Of a stretch of DNA of 64,000 bases, positions 53,340 through 63,559 are shown one piece after another. The DNA is from Parvibaculum sp. Its GTDB lineage: Bacteria > Pseudomonadota > Alphaproteobacteria > Parvibaculales > Parvibaculaceae. How positions within the stretch are numbered: the first letter of the stretch is position 1; every line of letters begins with the position of its first letter. The notes beneath the pieces are model-generated. The model was not told the origin of the DNA. It made no database searches and was given only the letters and a program-made list of their open reading frames with translations. The stretch spans positions 47,662 through 111,661 of the forward strand of contig NZ_JAUYUS010000052.1 in assembly GCF_030694575.1 (NCBI RefSeq). Reading direction: 5' to 3'. The position numbers were made by a program, and so were the translations under genes.

Positions 53340-54329
53340 TCAGCGTTCCTCGGGAAATCCTCGGCCCGCGGCAAGAGAGGCCGCCGTGCGCATGGCGCTC
53401 AGCATCATCGCCGGATCGGCGGTGCCCTTGCCCGCAATGTCATAGGCCGTTCCATGCGCGACCGTCACATGCAGGTAGGACGGCCCGAGGATGATGGCGC
53501 AATTGCCGGAAAAGCCCCATGTCTTGACCGCGATGTGTCCCTGATCGTGATACATCGCGAGGACGATGTCGTATCGGCCTTCAACGCATTGCCGGAACAC
53601 GGAGTCGGGACTTACGGGCCCTTCGGCATCTATGCCTTCCGCCCTCGCCCGCGCGACGCCGGGCGCGATGGCTTCGCGGTCTTCATCTCCCATCGCGTGA
53701 GGGTTGAGTCCCGCGACGACAATCCGCGGGCGGGCGATCCCCCAGTTCCGCATAGCGCCGTCTATCTGCCGCAAGGCAAGCGCCACGAGATCGGGGCTGA
53801 TGATTTCGCAAACGCGCCGGAGCGGAATATGGTCGGTCAGATGCGCGACGCGGAGCGGACCAGTCAGCAGAACAAGATAGCTTTCGCCGGGTGTCGGACT
53901 GACGATGCCCGGCACCTTGCGGGCAAGTTTGAGGGAGCCGGAGCTGATTGGTCCCATGACGCCAGCCGCGATGGCGCCGCCGGATGCAAGGGCACTCATT
54001 TCGTCGAGCCACAGCGCCGATGCCTCCCCGCCGCGCACCGTATCCTCCGCGAGCGGCAGTTCGGACGCTTTCAAGGCGCCTGAATCGATGATGTCGACGA
54101 TAGCAGGGTCGTCGCTCAGATCGTCGATCGATCGGGTCACCCGCACGCTGCACGACACGCCGGTGATTTCCACGGCGCGCTCCATTGCCGCCGCGCTGCC
54201 GATCAGGACGGGAATGGACAGCTCATGCACATGGCCAGTCGCGAGGGCGCGGGCAATCACCTCGGGACCGACCCCTGCCGGATCTCCGATCATCGTGCCG
54301 ACAATGGGTCGCGCTTGCTTGCTGTTCAC
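53340..54329 (-). CDS. PdxA-family dehydrogenase, probably a TphB-like cis-diol dehydrogenase
   Basis: The 329-residue protein starts at GTG 54329. It shows the PdxA family motifs GDPAGVGPEVIARAL, NPHAMGDEDREAI, the metal-binding MYHDQGHIAVKTWGF and VAHGTAYDIAGKG. PdxA itself makes pyridoxine precursors, but the family also includes TphB, which oxidises and decarboxylates the cis-diol formed from terephthalate. Here it is encoded just after the beta subunit of a Rieske dioxygenase (12 bases), as in tph clusters, so diol oxidation is more likely than vitamin synthesis. Confidence 0.82.
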   Translation of the reverse strand: MNSKQARPIVGTMIGDPAGVGPEVIARALATGHVHELSIPVLIGSAAAMERAVEITGVSCSVRVTRSIDDLSDDPAIVDIIDSGALKASELPLAEDTVRGGEASALWLDEMSALASGGAIAAGVMGPISSGSLKLARKVPGIVSPTPGESYLVLLTGPLRVAHLTDHIPLRRVCEIISPDLVALALRQIDGAMRNWGIARPRIVVAGLNPHAMGDEDREAIAPGVARARAEGIDAEGPVSPDSVFRQCVEGRYDIVLAMYHDQGHIAVKTWGFSGNCAIILGPSYLHVTVAHGTAYDIAGKGTADPAMMLSAMRTAASLAAGRGFPEER

Positions 54330-54341
54330 GTCCTGCTGTCC

Positions 54342-54836
54342 TCAGACGTTGTAGACATCGATCATCGTGTCGGCGACGTCGTTCAGAACGACGGTCTTTT
54401 TCCGGGCGATAAGCCAGGTATCGCCGTGCTCCGCCAGATCGTATTCCGCCCATCCGTAGTAGGCGAGGGTTCGATCCTCGCGAACCGACTGAACCGTCCA
54501 GGAAGTTCGCGCATGGACGCCACCTTCCCGTCCCTCGACGGAAAGCAGCGTAAACATGTGGCAGGTCCGCATGAGCGGCATCGTCGCGGATGACCGGCGC
54601 GATCGAATGCGGTAGATGCGATCCTCCAGACCGGCACGGCTTGAATAGTAAATCAGCGAGATTTCGCTCTGCGGATCGACCGTGAGTTCCCCATCATCGT
54701 CCCATGCCGGCAACCAGTATTCGGCGTCCTCGCGATAAAGCGCCAGCCAATCATCCCATTTCCGCTCATCGAGGCAAAGCGCTTCCCTGCCAAGAAACCG
54801 CTGCACCGAAATCCAGCATCGTTCGCCGCTCGTCAT
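54342..54836 (-). CDS. aromatic-ring-hydroxylating dioxygenase, beta subunit
   Basis: The 164-residue protein has the NTF2-like beta-subunit pattern: REALCLDERKWDDWLALYREDAEYWLPAW in parts, SLIYYSSRAGLEDRIYRI, and SWTVQSVREDRTLAYYGWAEYDL. Its ATG at 54836 overlaps the alpha-subunit stop in an ATGA arrangement (54833-54836), so the subunits are co-translated. A longer frame to 54923 lies within the alpha gene and is not used. Electron-transfer components are not adjacent. Confidence 0.9.
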   Translation of the reverse strand: MTSGERCWISVQRFLGREALCLDERKWDDWLALYREDAEYWLPAWDDDGELTVDPQSEISLIYYSSRAGLEDRIYRIRSRRSSATMPLMRTCHMFTLLSVEGREGGVHARTSWTVQSVREDRTLAYYGWAEYDLAEHGDTWLIARKKTVVLNDVADTMIDVYNV

Positions 54837-56245
54837 TCTGCGGCCCTCGAACGATCGTTTTCGCGAGTGAGGGACGCTTCCGCCCGCTCCTGCGCGATCG
54901 CGTGTTTCATCCGCTCGATCCACTCCTTGTGCATGGTGACGAAAAGTCCTTCATCGGCGACATTGATGCTGCTCATGGTCGCGTCGATGTTGAGCCCCTT
55001 GCCAAACTTCCCCGACCCTTGAACGCTTCTCGTTGCCCCGCGCGACAAATCGTTATAGCGACCACCATCGCGGCCATACGCGATCTGGCAATTGTTGAAC
55101 TCCGTCAAATCGTCGGGCGTGGCCATGCCGCTGGCATTGAAGAAATCCTCATACTGTCGAATGCGCATCGCCCGCGCCCGCGCACTTTCTCCAACCGGCG
55201 CGATGCAATATGTCGTTATTTCCGTTTCATCGACCGAGATCGGACGCACGATACGGACTTGTGTGCTGACCTGATCCATCAGGAACACATTCGGAAACAA
55301 AAGAAGATTTCGTGTGGTTTCGGTCATCCAGCGGGAGCGCTCCTCGCCGAATTTCCGCTTGTACTGGTCGACAAACTCAAAATTGGGCCGGGAGGCAGAA
55401 CTGGCCGACGCGTTCCAGATCAAAGCGTGTCCGTGATCGAATGAGAAAAAACCGCCCTGATCCGTCTTCATCCACGCGGATACGTTTGCGCTCTTGGTGG
55501 TGTTCGTTGAACCGCCCGTCATTCGGTTTGCGACGGTCAACAGGTAGTTGGAATGCACGGTCGGCACGTGATACCCGTCGAGACCGTTCTCGGTCTGCAT
55601 CTTCCAGTTGCCGCGATAGGTATACCGCCCGACCCCGCGGATGATTTCAAGCTTCCCTTCCGGCGACTGATCCACCATGAGATCGATGAAGGTCTTCGTA
55701 CCCGCAAGGTAATCGCTCAGCGGTGGCACGTCCTCTGAAAGGCTGGCGAAAACGAATCCCTTGTAGGATTCCAGGCGTCCGACTTCGCGGAGACCCAGAT
55801 CGCTCCGGTCGAAATGTTCCGGATATGCGCCATTTTCCTCGTCTGTGACATTCAGCAGCGCGCCATCGTTGCTGAACGTCCAGCCGTGAAACGGGCATGT
55901 GAATGTCGCTCGCCTGCCCCGTTTTTCCCGGCACAGCCGCGCGCCGCGATGCGTGCATGCATTTATAAAGCATTTCAATTCGCCCGACCGGTTCCGGGTC
56001 AGAAGCACAGGTTGACGACCGATTGTCAGGGTCAGAAAGGCGCTTTCGTTGGCGAGCTGGCTTTCATGGGCGAGAAACACCCAGTTGCGCTCGAAGATGT
56101 GCTTCATCTCAAGAGCGAACAACTCGGGATCGGTGAATATGGCGCGGTCGAGCATGAAGCGCCCGCTCGACGTATCCTCGACAAGCCATGAATCGAGACC
56201 GTGGCGAATGCGATCGAATGGGTTGCTCACGCCGGATGTACTCAT
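54833..56245 (-). CDS. aromatic-ring-hydroxylating dioxygenase, alpha subunit (Rieske)
   Basis: The 470-residue protein has Rieske ligands Cys97/His99 (CTHRG) and Cys117/His120 (CPFHGW). The catalytic iron site is in NGLDGYHVPTVHSNYL. It is an alpha3beta3-type subunit by length. It would form a cis-dihydrodiol from an aromatic, perhaps a carboxylated, ring; the PdxA-like neighbour would oxidise it. ATG 56245 has GGGAGG upstream. The longer frame from 56353 runs into the SDR spacer and is not used. Confidence 0.92.
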   Translation of the reverse strand: MSTSGVSNPFDRIRHGLDSWLVEDTSSGRFMLDRAIFTDPELFALEMKHIFERNWVFLAHESQLANESAFLTLTIGRQPVLLTRNRSGELKCFINACTHRGARLCREKRGRRATFTCPFHGWTFSNDGALLNVTDEENGAYPEHFDRSDLGLREVGRLESYKGFVFASLSEDVPPLSDYLAGTKTFIDLMVDQSPEGKLEIIRGVGRYTYRGNWKMQTENGLDGYHVPTVHSNYLLTVANRMTGGSTNTTKSANVSAWMKTDQGGFFSFDHGHALIWNASASSASRPNFEFVDQYKRKFGEERSRWMTETTRNLLLFPNVFLMDQVSTQVRIVRPISVDETEITTYCIAPVGESARARAMRIRQYEDFFNASGMATPDDLTEFNNCQIAYGRDGGRYNDLSRGATRSVQGSGKFGKGLNIDATMSSINVADEGLFVTMHKEWIERMKHAIAQERAEASLTRENDRSRAAE

Positions 56246-56362
56246 AATGCTTCCTCCCTCGCCTTTTGGCCGGCCACGAGACCGGCACGCGATTGTTTTC
56301 CGCCCCAGCGACAAACCGGCTTCGACCTTCAATGCATTCAGAGTCCATCGCATCGCAATGCG

Positions 56363-57115
56363 TCACATGGTCGTGTAGCCTCCGTCGACGACAACCTCGG
56401 AGCCTGTCATGTAGGACGACTCGTCGGATGCCAAAAACAGGACCGCATAGGACACCTCGACGGGTTCGGCCGGCCGACCAATAAGCGTGGCGCTCAAGAC
56501 CTGTTTGGCGACATCCGCATCGCTGAGAATATCCTTTGTCATATTCGTGCGGATGATTCCGGGGTGCACGGAATTCACGCGAATCTTGAAAGGCGCATAA
56601 TCCACAGCCGTCGATTTCGTCAGCAAGCGAACGGCGCCCTTCGATGCCTGATACGCCGCCGTGGCGGGCGCACCGATCAGTCCGTAGATCGAGGAAATAT
56701 TGACGATCGAACCGCCGCCAGCCGCCTTCATCGCGGGTAATATATATTTCGTGCCATAGAATACGCTTTTTACATTGACGTCGAGAACACGTGCGAAGTC
56801 TTCATTCGAGGTGTCCTGCACAGCAGAAAAAACGAGAATACCGGCATTGTTCACGAGGATGTCGACGCGTCCGAAAGTGGACTTCGCCTGCTGTGAAATC
56901 CGCTCCCAATCCGAGACGCTCGACACATCGTGCCTGAAAAATCGCGCCTGCCCACCGTGATCGTTGATCTCCTCGACCACGGCGTTGCCGCCCTTCTCGT
57001 CCATGTCGGTCACGATCAGCGTTGCGCCTTCGCGCGCAAGCAGCAAGGCGTGGGAACGCCCCATGCCGTTGGCGCCGCCCGTCACAAAGGCGATTTTCCC
57101 GTCTACCCGTCCCAT
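56363..57115 (-). CDS. SDR family oxidoreductase (250 aa)
   Basis: A complete classical SDR: FVTGGANGMGRSHALLLAREGA, NNAGILVFSA, NISSIYGLIGAPATAAYQASKG with the Y-x3-K catalytic pair, and MTGSEVVVDGGYTTM at the end. Its profile is that of 3-alpha-hydroxysteroid or cyclohexanol-type dehydrogenases. It would interconvert a ring alcohol and ketone with NAD(P). It lies between the CoA ligase gene and the dioxygenase genes on the same strand. Confidence 0.9.
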   Translation of the reverse strand: MGRVDGKIAFVTGGANGMGRSHALLLAREGATLIVTDMDEKGGNAVVEEINDHGGQARFFRHDVSSVSDWERISQQAKSTFGRVDILVNNAGILVFSAVQDTSNEDFARVLDVNVKSVFYGTKYILPAMKAAGGGSIVNISSIYGLIGAPATAAYQASKGAVRLLTKSTAVDYAPFKIRVNSVHPGIIRTNMTKDILSDADVAKQVLSATLIGRPAEPVEVSYAVLFLASDESSYMTGSEVVVDGGYTTM

Positions 57116-57171
57116 GCAGTCCTCCCGTTGGGATGCCGCGCCGACTCCGGCGCTGTCACTCAAATCGTCGT

Positions 57172-58782
57172 CTAGGCAACCCCAAGCTCGCGTTTCGCGA
57201 AATCGGTAACGCCCTTGTAGTCGGCCTTGCCGTTCGGCGCGCGAAGAGGCACGGCGCCGACCAGAATGCGCTTGGGCGTTTTGTAGCCAGCGAGATGCGA
57301 GCGGACGTGCTTGCGCAAATCCTCTTCGTCGAACTTCGCGCCGCTCGCCAGCATGACGATGCCGGTGACCGCCTGACCCCATTTCTGGTCGGGCACACCG
57401 ACGACAAGCGCATCCTCGACGGCGGGATGCGTCTTCAGAATTTCCTCGATCTCCTCCGGGTAGACCTTCTCGCCCGCCGTGTTGATGCAGACGCTGCCGC
57501 GTCCCAGCAATGTCAGGCTGCCGTCTTTTTCCACAACGCACCAGTCGCCGGGAATGGAATAGCGGGCCCCGGCGATGGTCTTGAAGGTCTTGGCGGTCTT
57601 TTCCGGATCCTTGTAATAGCCAACGGGAATCGGGCCACCCAGGGCGATGATGCCCGGCTTGCCGCTGCCGGGTTCGACCGGCTGATCGCTTTCATCGAAC
57701 ACGCGGCACCGGCCGCCGATCTGGAACCTGGCGGTCTTGACCTCGCCGGCGCTCGTCATGATCGAACTGCCGAAACCGAGTCCCTCCGAGGCACCGAAGG
57801 AATCCATCAGAATGACATTCGGCAAATGCCTGAGCAGGCCGCTCTTCACTTCCGTGCTCCACATAACGCCGGAAGAAACGATCGAGACGACGCTGGCCAG
57901 GTTGTATTTGCCAGGCGCCTCGTCGAGCGCCGCCAGCATCGGCCGGGCGAAAGCGTCGCCGACGATCGCCAGCGAATTGACACCATGGCGCGAAACCACC
58001 GACCAGAGTTCATGCGCGTCGAGGGTCGGGCTCTCCAGCGTGACGATGCAGCCGCCGCTCATCATATTGCCGATAGCCGTAATCAAGCCGGTGCCGTGCA
58101 TCAGCGGGCAGGCAGGCATCGCCTTGGGCCCCGAACCGGAAGTCTTGATAAATTCGACCAACGCGGGAAGTGTCTCCGGGATCGGACCCAGCGCTCGAAG
58201 CGTCGTAAGCTGCGCTTCGCGCATGTCGTCGTGGCGCCACATGACGCCTTTGGGCATGCCCGTCGTGCCGCCCGTATAGATGAAAAGCATATCTTCTATC
58301 GAACGCTCGATGCCGAGCGGCGCACCATCTCCACTGGTGACGATCTTTTCGTAATTTTCCGCGAAGGGCGCGGCGGATCCGTCTTCGTTTACCTCAATGA
58401 AAGTGGCGACTTTCGTCAGCCGGTCTTTCAGTTCGACGATGATGTCCCGGAACTCGGAACCGTAAACGACCGTTTGCGCGTCGGAGTCATTGAAGATGTA
58501 GAAAACTTCGTCCGCCTTGTAGCGGTAGTTGATGTTGACATGGACAAGACGGCTCTTGAAGCAGGCCGCCATGGTCTCGACATATTCGGGTCGGTTTCGC
58601 ATATAGAACGCGACCTTGTCGCCGGGCCTGGCGCCGCGCGCGATCAGCGCGCGCCCGAGATTGTTGGACCTCCGTGTCGTTTCTGCCCATGTGATTACCC
58701 GATCGCCATGAATAAGGGCGGGCGCATCCTGCGGCAGAACCGCCGAAATACTGTCGAGAATGTCACCGAAATTCCAAGCCAT
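57172..58782 (-). CDS. acyl-CoA synthetase (FadD/FadD3-like)
   Basis: The 536-residue enzyme has the AMP-binding motif YTGGTTGMPKGVMWRHDD, DSFGASEGLGFGSS, GRGSVCINTAGEKVYPEEIEEILKTHP in parts, and a C-terminal catalytic Lys in PNGKADYKG. This subgroup includes ligases for ring-derived propionates and branched acids in steroid degradation. GGGAGG precedes ATG 58782. It follows the second DUF35/thiolase-like pair, suggesting activation of an acid whose side chain is then shortened by that pair. Confidence 0.9.
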   Translation of the reverse strand: MAWNFGDILDSISAVLPQDAPALIHGDRVITWAETTRRSNNLGRALIARGARPGDKVAFYMRNRPEYVETMAACFKSRLVHVNINYRYKADEVFYIFNDSDAQTVVYGSEFRDIIVELKDRLTKVATFIEVNEDGSAAPFAENYEKIVTSGDGAPLGIERSIEDMLFIYTGGTTGMPKGVMWRHDDMREAQLTTLRALGPIPETLPALVEFIKTSGSGPKAMPACPLMHGTGLITAIGNMMSGGCIVTLESPTLDAHELWSVVSRHGVNSLAIVGDAFARPMLAALDEAPGKYNLASVVSIVSSGVMWSTEVKSGLLRHLPNVILMDSFGASEGLGFGSSIMTSAGEVKTARFQIGGRCRVFDESDQPVEPGSGKPGIIALGGPIPVGYYKDPEKTAKTFKTIAGARYSIPGDWCVVEKDGSLTLLGRGSVCINTAGEKVYPEEIEEILKTHPAVEDALVVGVPDQKWGQAVTGIVMLASGAKFDEEDLRKHVRSHLAGYKTPKRILVGAVPLRAPNGKADYKGVTDFAKRELGVA

Positions 58783-58934
58783 ATGATCCTCCCTGAAAAA
58801 TCCGGTCCTCGGGGTCGGCTTTTTTTGCGATCAAGCCGTTACGTCCCTAACCGTGCGTTGTCTCAACCGACCCGTCGCCGGAATTCCGGCAGGAAGTCAA
58901 ACCCACCGGAATGCCGTTCAATGAAAATTCCGCA

Positions 58935-59327
58935 TCATGCGGACGTGAACACCGGCAGCGCGTATCCGTCGCCAGCCTCGGAAAATTTGACCCTGACTTT
59001 CTGTCCGATGCGAATCTTGTCGATTTCGCAATCGACGATATTCGTGAGCATTGCAACCCCTTCATCAAGCTCAACATAGGCGATGACATAAGGCGGCTTG
59101 GCTTGCCTCGTGACCGAATAGCTGTAGATCACGCCGTTGCCCGAAGCCTCGACGAACGCGGTGTCCTCCGAGAAGCAATGCGGACAAATAGTCCGCGGAT
59201 AGTGGTGCACCTTGCCGCAGGCGTTGCAAGCCCGGATCAGGAGTTGCCCCTTTGCGGCACCTTCCCAGTAGGGCTTGCTCTCGGAATTGACGACAAGATT
59301 GATCTTGTTTTTCTGCTCGGTGCTCAT
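58935..59327 (-). CDS. DUF35 zinc-ribbon/OB-fold protein (copy 2)
   Basis: The 130-residue protein has zinc-ribbon cysteines in RACNACGKVHHYPRTICPHC and an OB-fold (GVIYSYSVTRQAKPPYVIA, VELDEGVAMLTNIV). Its ATG at 59327 overlaps the stop of the thiolase-like gene (ATGA at 59324-59327), so the two proteins are made together and probably form a complex. Copy 1 is at 9150-9572 with its own thiolase-like partner. Confidence 0.9.
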   Translation of the reverse strand: MSTEQKNKINLVVNSESKPYWEGAAKGQLLIRACNACGKVHHYPRTICPHCFSEDTAFVEASGNGVIYSYSVTRQAKPPYVIAYVELDEGVAMLTNIVDCEIDKIRIGQKVRVKFSEAGDGYALPVFTSA

Positions 59328-60499
59328 GCGTCTTCGTTCCCCAGAATAACGGTTGCGCTGCCCATACGCGATCCCAGAAGCCCGCCGGTTCCATGCGCGA
59401 GAGCAATATCGCAATTGCGAACCTGAACCTTCGGATGAGCCTCACCGCGAACCTGACGAACCGCTTCGAGAACCTTGGTCATGCCGCCGCGATTGCCCGG
59501 GTGGTTGTTGCACAATCCCCCGCCATCCGTGTTGAAGGGCAATTTGCCGACGCCGGAAATCAGATTGCCGTCCGAGACGAACTTCCCGCCCTCACCTTTT
59601 TTGCAAAAACCCAGATCTTCGAGCGTTTCCAGCACTGTAATAGTGAAGGAATCATAGACGGAGGCGTATTTAATATCGGCGGGCGTGACGCCGGCTTCAG
59701 CGAACGCTTTGGGTCCGCTCCAACGCGCGCCGGAATAGGTCAGATCGACCTGGCCCGCCGCGAGATGCTTGGGCGCCTCACCGGCACCGAGAACCTTGAC
59801 GCGGGTACGCTTCAGCGACTTCGCCACTTCCGGGCTCACCATCACAATGCCGCCACCACCGTCGGTAATGACGCAACAGTCGAGCCGGTGCAACGGATCG
59901 GCAATCATCGGCGAATTGACGACATCCTCCACGGTCACAACGTCGCGGAGCCTGGCATGTTCATTGTGCTGGGCGTGATGGGATGCGGCGACCTTGATCC
60001 ATGCGAGTTGCTCGCTGGTGGTGCCGTATTCGTACATATGCCGCATCGCACACATGGCGTACATATTCGTGACGTTGGGGCCATAGGGCATTTCGAACGG
60101 AAAGTCCGGCGCTTGCTGGTTGTAGTAACGGACGGGCTTACCTTCTTTCGCGTCGGCAACCGGCCTGCCTGCCAGCGTGATCAGCGCCACATTGCAATGC
60201 CCCGCGGCTATGGCCTGCGCTGCGTGATTGACATGGACGATGTAGGAAGACCCGCCGGTCTCCGTGCTGTCCATATGACGCACATTGTTGAGGCCCATAT
60301 ATTCGATCATGTTGATCGGGCCCAACCCCGGTGCGTCGCCGGCGCAGAAATATGCGTCAACATCGTCCTTTGAAAGACCAGCGTCCGCCAGCGCACCCTT
60401 CGCGATCTCGGCGTGAAGTTGCGGCAGCGTCTTGTCCAGCGCCGCGCGGCACGGATGCTCGTAGATGCCGACTATGTAGGATTTTCCGTTGATACCCAT
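59324..60499 (-). CDS. thiolase-like (SCP-x/Ltp2-type) protein without nucleophilic Cys (copy 2)
   Basis: The 391-residue protein has the thiolase-like fold (SYIVGIYEHPCRAALDKTL, then STETGGSSYIVHVNHAAQAIAAGHC and NTDGGGLCNNHPGNRGGM). At the usual place of the acyl-accepting Cys it reads GGSS. It keeps SVYDSFTI, the counterpart of the Tyr region of Ltp2-type aldolases. A carbon-carbon lyase acting with the DUF35 partner is therefore more likely than thiolysis. It is the first gene of a seven-gene leftward operon and has an operator-like element six bases upstream. Confidence 0.82.
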   Translation of the reverse strand: MGINGKSYIVGIYEHPCRAALDKTLPQLHAEIAKGALADAGLSKDDVDAYFCAGDAPGLGPINMIEYMGLNNVRHMDSTETGGSSYIVHVNHAAQAIAAGHCNVALITLAGRPVADAKEGKPVRYYNQQAPDFPFEMPYGPNVTNMYAMCAMRHMYEYGTTSEQLAWIKVAASHHAQHNEHARLRDVVTVEDVVNSPMIADPLHRLDCCVITDGGGGIVMVSPEVAKSLKRTRVKVLGAGEAPKHLAAGQVDLTYSGARWSGPKAFAEAGVTPADIKYASVYDSFTITVLETLEDLGFCKKGEGGKFVSDGNLISGVGKLPFNTDGGGLCNNHPGNRGGMTKVLEAVRQVRGEAHPKVQVRNCDIALAHGTGGLLGSRMGSATVILGNEDA

Positions 60500-60504
60500 C
60501 CCTA

Positions 60505-60521
60505 TCCCTTATCATGAATTT
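60505..60521 (+). promoter_or_regulatory. operator-like element TCCCTTATCATGAATTT
   Basis: This 17-mer matches TTTATTATAATGAATTT at 13 of 17 positions and TCCCTGATCATAAAT (20316) at 13 of 15. It directly precedes the thiolase-like start at 60499, where a bound repressor would block transcription or initiation. Confidence 0.45.
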
Positions 60522-60629
60522 CATATTGCTTACCGCATTCAAGGGGGATACGTCCACCCCGTCCACGAAAGGCAGAAGCGCCGGTTATGGCCGATCGGAA
60601 GAACAGATCGAGCGAGGGGGGGGAACGGA

Positions 60630-60695
60630 TTGGGGACGGTGAGGATTGAAAACGTGGGCGGCGTCAGGACCATCACGCTTGCACGCGTCGAAAAG
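60630..60695 (+). pseudogene. 5' fragment of an enoyl-CoA hydratase gene
   Basis: After GAGGGGGGGG a TTG at 60630 opens the sequence GTVRIENVGGVRTITLARVEK, which is the normal N-terminus of a crotonase (V-x-I-E...G-V-x-T-I-T-L-x-R-x-E-K). After about 22 codons similarity ends abruptly at TGGCCTGCCCC (60696). The rest of the gene is missing. It marks the point where the catabolic operon on the plus strand was cut by insertion or deletion. Confidence 0.5.
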
Positions 60696-61322
60696 TGGCC
60701 TGCCCCCCCGAAATGCCACCAATCAAAGGCTAAACCCACCCCAAATTCGGTTTGGCCAACTGAAGTGGTCCCGCAGATGCCCGTGCGGCATAGCCGCCCC
60801 GGCATATCTGCCGTCATTCACCCGTGTCGGGGCGCTGGATTCCTGATTATCTCCGCGCTCTCGGACCTGCTCAAGAAACCAGCAACTTCTGCTGACGCTT
60901 CACCGCACACGCAGAGAACACGCAATCCTCTAAACGACAGCCGGCGAAGGTAAATCTCCCAAATCCATCGCTGGACGAACAAGACGCATTTTCTCAAGTA
61001 CCAAGACGCTTACCGATGTTGACGCGTATTGCGGAGTTAACACTTTTGCGCCCACAATATCCTTTAGTGCGCTCTATCGGTGCACATGGAATGCACACGC
61101 GATCGCATTCCATCGCGGACCGGGCATGCGAAATCGCCCATCGAATTTTCTCCACGCCCATTTCATCTTTTTCCGCGCCGACAAAGCCACAACTACGACG
61201 AAGCAGGCCCAACTACTTCTAAGTCTTTGATGTGGCTTTGCTTCTTGTTGATCCCCTGCTGGCAATCGCCAGATATTGATGGTCGCATCCGACACTGGAT
61301 GCCATGTCAGATGGATGGCAAG
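60696..61322. other. non-coding stretch between truncated crotonase and recombinase genes
   Basis: No convincing gene is seen here on either strand; frames are short and lack family patterns. Its first bases (TGGCCTGCCCCCCCGAAATG) resemble the terminal sequences of IS3-type elements, though no transposase follows. A perfect dyad, ATGGAATGC-N10-GCATTCCAT, lies at 61086-61113. The region looks like the left flank of the recombinase module. Confidence 0.4.
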
Positions 61323-61526
61323 ATGGCAAAGCGTAATCGAGACGGGCGTCGGCCCGCCGACGGCAATGCGGCAAACTCGGACGTCGACCCTGATCTTGAG
61401 AGAATCCGTCTTGCGTTCGTCCCTCTGGTGAAATTGCTTGCTCGGCAAGCAGCACGGGAGTGGTTGCGATCAGCGGCGAACAGAATTACGCCCAAGGAAG
61501 AGAAGGAGCAATCAGGACAGGAGTGA
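61323..61526 (+). CDS. small basic/acidic hypothetical protein upstream of the recombinase
   Basis: The 67-residue frame (MAKRNRDGRRPADGNAANSD, then LERIRLAFVPLVKLLARQAAREWL) ends two bases before the recombinase start, a spacing typical of an operon. It has a basic start, an amphipathic middle helix and an acidic end. Small ORFs in this position are common beside resolvase-type recombinases. An accessory or directionality role is possible but not shown. Upstream in-frame ATGs give longer forms. Confidence 0.55.
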   Translation: MAKRNRDGRRPADGNAANSDVDPDLERIRLAFVPLVKLLARQAAREWLRSAANRITPKEEKEQSGQE

Positions 61527-61528
61527 GC

Positions 61529-63211
<1,683 letters not shown>

Positions 63212-63342
63212 TCAATTTCGTATCGACCGATCCCGCTTGCTCGCCCGCACACGCGATCGAGACAAATGGGTCAGGATGAGTGGCGGATGGCCGCGAGACG
63301 GCTCGGATCGGAAAGAAGGGACTGAACGATATGCGCTTGGCA

Positions 63343-63460
63343 GGCCTGGCAGCGACCTACTCTTCCATGCCTTAAGACATAGTACCATTGGCGCTGAGGA
63401 ATTTAACGGCCGAGTTCGGGATGGGATCGGGTGTAGGCTCCTCGCTATAACCACCAGGCC
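63343..63460 (-). rRNA. rrf: 5S rRNA
   Basis: The minus strand reads GCCTGGTGGTTATAGCGAGG, CCGATCCCATCCCGAACTCGG and ends near GTCGCTGCCAGGC, with complementary ends closing helix I. This is a standard alphaproteobacterial 5S rRNA of about 118 bases. End positions are estimated from the terminal helix. Confidence 0.93.
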
Positions 63461-63559
63461 GGCGAAGGGCATATCGTCAGGGTTCGAATGATTATCGTTG
63501 TTTGGTCTGTTGTCGTTGTCTTGTCTCGCTCACGGAATGAGCAGAGATAAATGAGAGTA

